64,000 nt of DNA from Sipunculus nudus. Its lineage: Eukaryota; Annelida; Sipuncula; Golfingiida; Sipunculidae. The stretch covers positions 63,111,389-63,175,388 of the forward strand of contig CM049315.1 in NCBI GenBank assembly GCA_026874595.1, read 5' to 3'. The stretch's first letter is position 1, and each line of letters opens with the position of its first letter. The notes below the pieces were generated by a model. The model was given only the letters and a program-made list of their open reading frames with translations, was not told the origin of the DNA and did not search any database. Below, piece by piece: positions 22,788-33,221 of the stretch. Made by a program: the position numbers and the translations under genes.

Positions 22788-24076
22788 GATCGTGATTTGT
22801 GCAGAAACGGCTGATTTAAACTGCAATAGAAGCGTTTTAATAGCTTCATTAGGCCATTTAGAAATTGGTAAAAACGTCGCTCTTGGTGAAATCAGATCGG
22901 TTTTCGCGTAATACAACATCGTGTTGTGTAAAATAGAAGATTAAAATTGCAAAAGAAGCAATTCAGAAGCTCCATTAGGCCATTTAGAACCGGGTACAAA
23001 CATCGATCTCGCCGAAATCAGATAGGTTTTTGGCTATTTCAGGAACGTGTGTTGTGCAAAAATTACAGATTTCAATTGCAAAAGAAGCAATTCAGAAGCT
23101 TCATTAGGCCGTTTAGAATCAGATACAAACGTCTTTTACGACGAAATCAGCTCAGTTTTTTCCTAATACAAGATCGTGATTTGTGCAGAAACGGCTGATA
23201 TAAACTGCGATAGAAGCGTTTAAATAGCTTCATTAGGCCATTTAGAAATTGTTAAAAACGTCGCTTTTGCTGAAATCAGATCGGTTTGCGCGTAGTACAA
23301 GATCGTGTTGTGCAAAATAGAAGATTAAAATTGCAAAAGAAGCAATTCAGAAGCTCCATTAGGCCATTTAGAACCGGGTACAAACATCGATCTCGTCTAA
23401 ATCAGATGGGTTTTTTGCCTAATTCATGATCGTGTGTTGTGCAAAAATTGCAGATTTAAATTGCAAAAGAAGCAATTCAGAAGCTTCATTAGGCCGTTTA
23501 GAACCAGATACAAACATCTTTTACGCTGAAATCAGCTCGGTTTTTGCGTAATACAAGATCGTGTTTTGTGCAAAGATGACCGATTTAAACTGCGAAAGAA
23601 GCGTTTTAAAAGTTTCATCAGGCCATTAAGAACCAGTTAGCAACGTCGTTTTTGCTGAAATCAGTTCGGTTTTTTTTGCGTAATTCAAAATCGTCTGTTG
23701 TGCAAAGATGACCGATTTAAACTGCTAAGGAAGCGTTTCAGAAGCTTCATCAGGCCATCAAAAACCAGTTAGTAACGTCGTTTTTGCTGAAATCAGCTCG
23801 ATTTTTTTGCGTAATACAAAATCGTGTGTTGTGCAAAGACGACCGATTTAAACTGCTAAAGAAGCGTTTTAGAAGCTTCATCAGGCCATTAAGAACCAGT
23901 TAGAAACGTCTTTTACGCCGAAATCAGCTCTTTTTTTCGTAATACATGATCGTGATTTGTGCAGAAACGGCTGATTTAAACTGCGATAGAAGCGTTTTAA
24001 TAGCTTCATTAGGCCATTTAGAAATTGGTAAAAACGTCGCTCTTGCTGAAATCAGATCGGTTTTCGCGTAATACAA
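21630..24076. repeat. 19-monomer module in unit B (2,447 bp)
   Basis: Matches 7082-9529 of unit A at +14,548/14,547. B has one full module plus ten monomers (24077-25364), where A has two plus ten. The last part of the ten-monomer remainder is altered: the monomer at 25107 starts as one type and finishes as another. Confidence 0.92.
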
Positions 24077-25732
24077 CATCGTGTTGTGCAAAATAGAAGA
24101 TTTAAATTGCAAAAGAAGCAATTCAGAAGCTCCATTAGGCCATTTAGAACCGGATACAAACATCCATCTCGCCGAAATCAGCTAGGTTTTTGGCTAATTC
24201 AGGAACGTGTGTTGTGCAAAAAATACAGATTTCAATTGCAAAAGAAGCAATTCAGAAGCTTCATTAGGCCGTTTAGAATCAGATACAATCGTCTTTTACG
24301 ACGAAATCAGCTCGGTTTTTTCCTAATACAAGATCGTGATTTGTGCAGAAACGGCTAATATAAACTGCGATAGAAGCGTTTAAATAGCTTCATTAGGCCA
24401 TTTAGAAATTGTTAAAAACGTCGCTCTTGCTGAAATCAGATCGGTTTTCCCGTAGTACAAGATCGTGTCTTGTGCAATGATCACCGATTTAAACTGCGAC
24501 AGAAGCCTTTTAGAAGCTTCATCAGGCCATTAAGAACCAGTTAGAAACGTCGTTTTTGCTGAAATCAGCTCGATTTTTTTGCGTAATGCAAGATCGTGTT
24601 TGTGCAAATATTGCAGATTTAAATTGTAAAAGAATCAATTCAGGAGCTTTATTAGACCATTTAGATCCAGATACCAACGTTTTTTTCGCCGAAATCAGCT
24701 CGTTTTTGCGTAATACAAGACCGTGTTTTGTGCAAAGATGACCGATTTAAACTGCCAAGGAAGCCTTTTAGAAGCTTCATCAGGCCATTAAGAACCAGTT
24801 AGCAACGTCGTTTTTGCTGAAATCAGCTCGATTTTTTGCGTAATACAAAATCGTGTGTTGTGCAAAGCTGACCGATTTAAACTGCTTAAGAAGCGTTTTA
24901 GAAGCTTCATCAGGCCATTGAGAACCAGTTAGAAACGTCTTTTACGCCGAAATCAGCTCGTTTTTTTCGTAATACAAGATCGTGATTTGTGCAGAAACGG
25001 CTGATTTAAACTGCGATAGAAGCGTTTTAATAGCTTCATTAGGCCATTTAGAAATTTGTAAAAACGTCGCTCTTGCTGAAATCAGATCGGTTTTTGCGTA
25101 ATACAAGATCGTGTTTTGTGCAAAGATGACCGATTTAAACTGCGAAAGAAGCGTTTTAGAAGCTTCATTAGGCCGTTTAGAATCAGATACAAACGTCTTT
25201 TACGACGAAATCAGCTCGGTTTTTTCGTAATACAAGATCGTGATTTGTGCAGAAACGGCTGATATAAACTGCGATAGAAGCGTTTAAATAGCTTCATTAG
25301 GCCATTTAGAAATTGTTAAAAACGTCGCTTTTGCTGAAATCAGATCGGTTTGCGCGTAGTACAAGGTCGTGTTGTGCAAAATAGAAGATTAAAATTGCAA
25401 AAGAAGCAATTCAGAAGCTCCATTAGGCCATTTAGAACCGGGTACAAACATCGATCTCGCCGAAATCAGATAGGTTTTTGCCTAATTCATGATCGTGTGT
25501 TGTGCAAAAATTGCAGATTTAAATTGCAAAAGATGCAATTTATAAGCTTCATTAGGCCGTTTAGAACCAGATACAAACATCTTTTACGCCGAAATCAGCT
25601 CGGTTTTTGCGTAATACAAGATCGTGTTTTGTGCAAAGATGACCGATTTAAACTGCAAAAGAAGCGTTTAAGAAGCTTTATCAGGCCATTAAGAATCAGT
25701 TAGGAACGTCGTTTTTGCTGAAATCAGCTCGG

Positions 25733-25746
25733 TTTTTTTTTTTTTT
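25733..25746. repeat. Longest T-run of the array (14 T), unit B
   Basis: Monomers end with a T-run between CGG or CGA and GCGTAA. It is 5-6 T in most and 8-11 T in one type; here it is 14 T, giving a 138-bp monomer. The same 14-T run is found in C (39899-39912) and D (about 55226-55239), while the related monomer in A (13392) has 11. Confidence 0.9.
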
Positions 25747-25888
25747 GCGTAATACAAGATCGTGTGTTGTGCAAAGATGATCGATTTATACTGCAAAAGA
25801 AGCGTTTGAGAAACTTCATTAGGCCATTTAGAACCAGTTACAAATGTCGTTTTTTTGCCGAAATCAGCTCGGTTTTTGCGTAATATAG

Positions 25889-26276
25889 GATCCTGTTTTG
25901 TGCAATATGGCCGATTTAAACTGCGAAAGAAGCCTTTTAGAAGCTTCATTTGTCCATTTACAACCAGTTACAAAAGTCGTTTTTGCCGAAATCAGCGCGA
26001 TTTTCGCGTTATACAAGATCGTACGTTGTGAATAAATGGCCGATTTGAACTGCAAAAGAAGCGTTTTAATAGCTTCATCAGGCCATTTAGAACAAGTTAC
26101 GAACGTCTTTTTTTCCCGAAAGAAGCTAGGTGTTCGCTTTATACAAGATCGTATCTTGTGCAATGATCTATGATTTAAACTGCGAAAGAAGCATTTAGAA
26201 GCTTCATCAGGGCATTAAGAACCAGTTAGAAACGTCGTTTTTGCTGAAATCAGCTCGATTTTTTTGCGTAATGCAA
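25889..26276. repeat. Block of three outlier monomers (copy in B)
   Basis: Monomers 25889, 26017 and 26147 depart most from the family: TTTGTCCATTTACAACC near 25949, CGTACG at 26020 with TTGTGAATAAATGG after it, CCCGAAAGAAGCTAGGTG near 26116 and GATCTATG near 26164. They keep monomer length (128, 130, 130 bp) and phase. They are present in C (40055-40442) and D (55382-55769) and absent from Z and A. Confidence 0.88.
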
Positions 26277-26662
26277 GATCGTGTTTGTGCAAACATAGCA
26301 GATTTAAATTGCAAAAGAATCAATTCAGGAGCTTTATTAGGCCATTTAGAACCAGATACCAACGTCTTTTTCGCCGAAATCAGCTCGGTTTTTGCGTAAT
26401 ACAAGACGGTGTTTTGTGCAAAGATGACCGATTTAAACTGCCAAGGAAGCCTTTTAGAAGCTTCATCAGGCCATTAAGAACCAGTTAGAAACGTCTTTTA
26501 CGCCGAAATCAGCTCGTTTTTTTCGTAATACAAGATCGTGATTTGTGCAGAAACGGCTGATTTAAACTGCGATAGAAGCGTTTTAATAGCTTCATTAGGC
26601 CATTTAGAAATTGGGAAAAACGTCGCTCTTGCTGAAATCAGATCGGTTTTCGCGTAATACAA

Positions 26663-29369
26663 CATCGTGTTGTGCAAAAAAGAAGATTAAAATTGCAAAA
26701 GAAGCAATTCAGAAGCTCCATTAGGCCATTTAGAACCGGGTACAAACATCGAACTCGCCGAAATCAGCTAGGTTTTTGCCTAATTCATGATCGTGTGTTG
26801 TGCAAAAATTGCAGATTTAAATTGCAAAAGAAGCAATTCAGAAACTTTATTAGGCCGTTTAGAATCCGATACAAACGTCTTTTACGCCGAAATCAGCTCG
26901 GTTTTTGCGTAATACAAGATCGTGTTTTGTGCAAAGATGACCGATTTAAACTGCGAAAGAAGCGTTTTAAAAGCTTCATCGGGCCATTAAGAACCAGTTA
27001 GCAACGTCGTTTTTGCTGAAATCAGTTCGTTTTTTTTTTTTGCGTAATTCAAAATCGTCTGTTGTGCAAAGATGACCGATTTAAACTGCTAAAGAAGCGT
27101 TTTAGAAGCTTCATCAGGCAATTAAGAAGTTAGAAACGTCGTTTTTGCTAAAATCAGCTCGATTTTTTAGCGTAATATAAGATGGTGTTTGTCCAAAGAT
27201 GACCGATTTAAACTGCAAAAGAAGAGTTTAAGAAGCTTCAATAGGCCACTTCAAACCAGTTACAAAGATCTTTTTTGAAGAAATCGACTCGGTTTTTGCG
27301 TTATAATAGATCATGATCCGTGCAAAAATGGTCAATTTAAACTGCGAAAGAAGCGTTTCAGAAACTTCATTAGGCGACTTAAAACCCGTTACAATCGTCG
27401 TTTTCGTCGCAATCAGCTCGGTTTTCGCGTACTACAAGATCGTGTGTTGTGCAAAAATGGCCGTTCAAATTGCAAATGAAGCTTTTAATAGCTTCATCAG
27501 GCCATTTAAAACAAGTTACAAACGTCGTTTTTGCCGAAATCAGCTAGGTTTTCGCTTTAAACAAGATCGTGTCTTGTGCAATGATCACCGATTTAAACTG
27601 TGAAAGAAGCGTTTTAGAAGCTTCATCAGGCCATTAAGAACCAGTTAGGAACGTCGTTTTTGCTGAAATCAGCTCGATTTTTTTTTGCGTAATGCAAGAT
27701 CGTGTTTGTGCAAATATTGCAGATTTAAATTGCAAAAGAATCAATTCAGGAGCTTTATTAGGCCATTTAAAACCAGATACCAACGTCTTTTCCGCCGAAA
27801 TCAGCTCGGTTTTTGCGTAATACAAGACCGTGTTTTGTGCAAAGATGACCGATTTAAACTGCCAAGGAACCTTTTAGAAGCTTCATCAGGCCATCAAAAA
27901 CCAGTTAGTAACGTCTTTTTTGCTGAAATCAGCTCGATTTTTTGCGTAATACAAAATCGTGTGTTGTGCAAAGATGACCGATTTAAACTGCTAAAGAAGC
28001 GTTTTAGAAGCTTCATCAGGCCATTAAGAACCAGTTAGAAACGTCTTTTACGCCGAAATCAGCTCTTTTTTTCGTAATACATGATCTTGATTTGTGCAGA
28101 AACGGCTGATTTAAACTGCGATAGAAGCGTTTTAATAGCTTCATTAGGCCATTTAGAAATTGGTAAAAACGTCGCTCTTGCTGAAATCAGATCGGTTTTC
28201 GCGTAATACAACATCATGTTGTGCAAAATAGAAGATTAAAATTGCAAAAGAAGCAATTCAGAAGCTCCATTAGGCCATTTAGAACCGGATACAAACATCC
28301 ATCTCGCCGAAATCAGCTAGGTTTTTGCCTAATTCAGGAACGTGTGTTGTGCAAAAATTACAGATTTCAATTGCAAAAGAAGCAATTCAGAAGCTTCATT
28401 AGGCCGTTTAGAATCAGATACAAACGTCTTTTACGACGAAATCAGCTCGGTTTTTTCCTAATACAAGATCGTGATTTGTGCAGAAACGGCTAATATAAAC
28501 TGCGATAGAAGCGTTTAAATTGCTTCATTAGGCCATTTAGAAATTGTTAAAAACGTCGCTCTTGCTGAAATCAGATCGTTTTCGCGTAGTACAAGATCGT
28601 GTCTTGTGCAATGATCACCGATTTAAACTGCGAAAGAAGCCTTTTAGAAGCTTCATCAGGCCATTAAGAACCAGTTAGAAACGTCGTTTTTGCTGAAATC
28701 AGCTCGATTTTTTTGCGTAATGCAAGATCGTGTTTCTGCAAATATTGGAGATTTAAATTGTAAAAGAATCAATTCAGGAACTTTATTAGACCATTTAGAT
28801 CCAGATACCAACGTCTTTTTCGCCGAAATCAGCTCGTTTTTGCGTAATACAAGACCGTGTTTTGTGCAAAGATGACCGATTTAAACTGCCAAGGAAGCCT
28901 TTTAGAAGCTTCATCAGGCCATTAAGAACCAGTTAGCAACGTCGTTTTTGCTGAAATCAGCTCGATTTTTTGCGTAATACAAAATCGTGTGTTGTGCAAA
29001 GATGACCGATTTAAACTGCTTAAGAAGCGTTTTAGAAGCTTCATCAGGCCATTGAGAACCAGTTAGAAACGTCTTTTACGCCGAAATCAGCTCGTTTTTT
29101 TCGTAATACAAGATCGTGATTTGTGCAGAAACGGCTGATTTAAACTGCGATAGAAGCGTTTTAATAGCTTCATTAGGCCATTTAGAAATTGGTAAAATCG
29201 TCGCTCTTGCTGAAATCAGATCGGTTTTTGCGTAATACAAGATCGTGTTTTGTGCAAAGATGACCGATTTAAACTGCTAAAGAAGCGTTTTAGAAGCTTC
29301 ATCAGGCCACTAAGAACCAGTTAGAAACGTCTTTTACGCCGAAGTCAGCTCGTTTTTTTCGTAATACAA
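26663..29369. repeat. ~21-monomer segment, second copy in unit B
   Basis: Repeats 20209-22787 with one additional monomer at 27565-27697 and scattered private substitutions (for example CATCATG at 28212 and GATCTTG at 28083). After 29369 it leaves the series through a chimeric monomer. Counterparts are 40829-43534 in C and 56156-58861 in D. Unit A has no second copy. Confidence 0.88.
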
Positions 29370-29498
29370 GATCGTGATTTGTGCAGAAACGGCTGATTTA
29401 AACTGCAATAGAAGCGTTTTAATAGCTTCATTAGGCCATTTAGAAATTGGTAAAAACGTCGCTTTTGCTGAAATCAGATCGGTTTTCGCTTAGTACAA
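29370..29498. repeat. Chimeric monomer at the joint of the nine-monomer difference in B
   Basis: It starts like 43535 in C (TGCAATAGAAGCG and GAAATTGGTAAAAACG) and ends like 43919 (TCGCTTTTGC and CGCTTAGTAC). It marks one edge of the region where B is shorter than C and D. Confidence 0.82.
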
Positions 29499-32400
29499 GA
29501 TCGTGTTGTGCAAAAGAGAAGATTAAAATTGCAAAAGAAGCAATTCAGAAGCTCCATTAGGCCATTTAGAACCGGGTACAAACATCGATCTCGCCGAAAT
29601 CAGCTAGGTTTTTCCCTAATTCATAATCGTGTGTTGTGCAAAAATTGCAGATTTAAATTGCAAAAGAAGCAATTCAGAAACTTTATTAGGCCGTTTAGAA
29701 TCAGATACAAACGTCTTTTACGACGAAATCAGCTTGGTTTTTTCGTAATACAAGATCGTGATTTGTGCAGAAACGGCTAATATAAACTGCGATAGAAGCG
29801 TTTAAATAGCTTCATTATGCCATTTAGAAATTGTTAAAAACGTCGCTTTTGCTGAAATCAGATCGGTTTTCGCTTAGTACAAGATCGTGTTGTGCAAAAG
29901 AGAAGATTAAAATTGCAAAAGAAGCAATTCAGAAGCTCCATTAGGCCATTTAGAACCGGGTACAAACATCGATCTCGCCGAAATCAGCTCGGTTTTTGCG
30001 TAATACAAGATCGTGTTTTGTGCAAAGATGACCGATTTACACTGCGGAAGAAGCGTTTTTAAAGCTTCATCAGGCCATTAAGAACCAGTTAGCAACGTCG
30101 TTTTTGCTGAAATCAGTTCGGTTTTTTTTGCGTAATTCAAAATCGTCTGTTGTGCAAAGATGACTGATTTAAACTGCTAAAGAAGCGTTTTAGAAGCTTC
30201 ATCAGGCAATTAAGAAGTTAGAAACGTCGTTTTTGCTAAAATCAGCTCGATTTTTTAGCGTTATATAAGATGGTGTTTGTCCAAAGATGACCGATTTAAA
30301 CTGCAAAAGAAGCAATTCAGAAGCTCCATCAGGCCATTAAGAACCTGGTACAAACATCGATCTCGCCTAAATCAGCTGGGTTTTTTGCCTAATTCATGAA
30401 TGTGTGTTGTGCAAAAATTGCAGATTTAAATTGCAAAAGAAGCATTTCAGAAGCTTCATTAGGCCGTTTAGAACCAGATACAAACATCTTTTACGCCGAA
30501 ATCAGCTCGGTTTTTGCGTAATACAAGATCCTGTTTGTGCAAAGATGACCGATTTAAACTGCAAAAGAAGCGTTTAAGAAGCTTTTTCAGGCCATTAAGA
30601 ATCAGTTAGGAACGTCGTTTTTGCTGAAATCAGCTCGGTTTTTTTTTTTGCGTAATATAAGATCGTGTGTTGTGCAAAGATGATGATTTAAACAGCAAAA
30701 GAAGCGTTTGAGAAACTTCATTAGGCCATTTAGAACTAGTTACAAATGTCGTTTTTTTTGCCGAAATCAGCTCGGTTTTTCCGTAATATAGGATCCTGTT
30801 TTGTGCAAAATGGCCGATTTAAAACTGCGATAGAAGCATTTTAATAGCTTCATTAGGCCATTTAGAAATTGGTAAAAACGTCGCTCTTGCGGAAATCAAA
30901 TCGGTTTTCGCGTAATACAACATCGTGTTGTGCAAAATAGACGATTAAAATTGCAAAAGAAGCAATTCAGAAGCTCCATTAGGCCATTTAGAACCGGGTA
31001 CAAACATCGATCTCGCCGAAATCAGCTAGGTTTTTGGCTAATTCAGGAACGTGTGTTGTGCAAAAATTACAGATTTCAATTGCAAAAGAAGCAATTCAGA
31101 ACCTTCATTAGGCCGTTTAGAATCAGATACAAACGTCTTTTACGACGAAATCAGCTCGGTTTTTTCGTAATACAAGATCGTGATTTCTGCAGAAACGGCT
31201 AATATAAACTGCGATAGAAGCGTTTAAATAGCTTCATTATGCCATTTAGAAATTGTTAAAAACGTCGCTTTTGCTGAAATCAGATCGGTTTTCGCTTAGT
31301 ACAAGATCGTGTTGTGCAAAAGAGAAGATTAAAATTGCAAAAGAAGCAATTCAGAAGCTCCATTAGGCCATTTAGAACCGGGTACAAACATCGATCTCGC
31401 CGAAATCAGCTAGGTTTTTCCCTAATTCATAATCGTGTGTTGTGCAAAAATTGCAGATTTAAATTGCAAAAGAAGCAATTCAGAAACTTTATTAGGCCGT
31501 TTAGAATCAGATACAAACGTCTTTTACGCCGAAATCAGCTCGGTTTTTGCGTAATACAAGATCGTGTTTTGTGCAAAGATGACCGATTTAAACTGCGAAA
31601 GAAGCGTTTTAAAAGCTTCATCAGGGCATTAAGAACCATTTAGCAACGTCGTTTTTGCTGAAATCAGTTCGGTTTTTTTTGCGTAATTCAAAATCGTCTG
31701 TTGTGCAAAGATGACCGATTTAAACTGCTAAGGAAGCGTTTTAGAAGCTTCATCAGGCCATCAAAAACCAGTTAGTAACGTCGTTTTTGCTGAAATCAGC
31801 TCGATTTTTTTGCGTAATACAAAATCGTGTGTTGTGCAAAGATGACCGATTTAAACTGCTAAAGAAGCGTTTTAGAAGCTTCATCAGGCCATTAAGAACC
31901 AGTTAGAAACGTCTTTTACGCCGAAATCAGCTCTTTTTTTCGTAATACATGATCGTGATTTGTGCAGAAACGGCTGATTTAAACTGCGATAGAAGCGTTT
32001 TAATAGCTTCATTAGGCCATTTAGAAATTGGTAAAAAACGTCGCTCTTGCTGAAATCAGATCGGTTTTCGCGTAATACAACATCGTGTTGTGCAAAATAG
32101 AAGATTAAAATTGCAAAAGAAGCAATTCAGAAGCTCCATTAGGCCATTTAGAACCGGGTACAAACATCGATCTCGCCGAAATCAGCTAGGTTTTTGCCTA
32201 ATTCATGATCGTGTGTTGTGCAAAAATTGCAGATTTAAATTGCAAAAGAAGCAATTCAGAAGCTTCATTAGGCCGTTTAGAACCAGATACAAACATCTTT
32301 TACGCCGAAATCAGCTCGGTTTTTGCGTAATACAAAATCGTGTGTTGTGCAAAGATGACCGATTTAAACTGGGAAAGAAGCGATTCAATAGCTTTATTAG

Positions 32401-33110
32401 TCGACTTAAAACCCGTTACAACCGTCGTTTTCGCTGAAATAAGCTCGGTTTTTGCGTAGTACAAGATCGTGTGTTGGGCAAATATCACCGATTTAAACTG
32501 CGAGAGAAGAGATTCAATAGCTTCATAAGGCGACTTATAACCCGTTACAACCGTCGTTTTCGCCGAAATAAGCTCGGTTTTTGCGTAGTACAAGATCGTG
32601 TGTTGGGCAAATATCACCGATTAAAACTGCTAAATAAGCATTTTAGAAACTTCATCAGGCCATTAAGAACCAGTTAGAAACGGCGTTTTTGCTGAAATCA
32701 GCTCGATTTTTTTAGCGTAATATAAGATCGTGTTTGTGCAAAAATGACCGATTTAAACTGCAAAAGAAGAGTTTAAGAAGCTTCAATAGGCCACTTCAAA
32801 CCAGTTACAAAGATCTTTTTTGCCGAAATCGACTCGGATTTTGCGTTATAATAGATCATGATTTGTGCAGAAATGGCCAGATTAAACTGCGAAAGAAGCG
32901 TTTCAGAAACTTCATTAGGCGACTTAAAACCCGTTACAAAAGTCGTTTTCGCCGCAGTCAGCTCGGTTTTCGAGTACTACAAGATCGTGAGTTGTGCAAA
33001 AATGGCCGTTTAAATTGCAAATGAAGCGTTTTAATAGCTTCATCAGGCCATTTAGAACAAGTTACAAACGTCGTTTTTGCCGAAATCAGCAAGGTTTTCG
33101 CTTAATACAA

Positions 33111-33221
33111 GATCGCAGATTTAAATTGCAAAAGAATCAATTCAGGAGCTTTATTAGGCCATTTAGAACCAGATACCAACGTCTTTTTCGCCGAAATCAG
33201 ATCGGTTTTTGCGTAATACAA
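33111..33221. repeat. Truncated 111-bp monomer (copy in C)
   Basis: Carries the same 18-bp deletion, at +14,169 from the copy in B. Confidence 0.93.

Larger units (their letters stand above)
18167..32335. repeat. Unit B: higher-order repeat, 110 monomers, 14,169 bp
   Basis: It runs from the GTCGAC monomer at 18167 to the same monomer at 32336. From 25365 on, monomers start at 25365, 25491, 25620, 25758, 25889, 26017, 26147, 26277, 26405, 26534, 26663, 26789, 26918, 27053, 27181, 27309, 27438, 27565, 27698, 27826, 27955, 28083, 28212, 28338, 28467, 28595, 28726, 28853, 28983, 29112, 29241, 29370, 29499, 29625, 29754, 29883, 30009, 30141, 30269, 30398, 30527, 30661, 30792, 30921, 31047, 31176, 31305, 31431, 31560, 31692, 31823, 31951, 32081 and 32207. 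It has the same plan as C and D but lacks nine monomers between 29370 and 30921. The offset to C drifts only from 14,169 to 14,165 over the first 11 kb, so small indels are few. Private substitutions include ones near 18370, 19617 and 22260. Confidence 0.95.

Noticed and set aside
25725-25760. Rho-independent terminator or poly(A)-type retroelement end at the T-runs
   Set aside because: The T-run ends every monomer and has no GC-rich hairpin before it. No retroelement body or target-site duplication is present.
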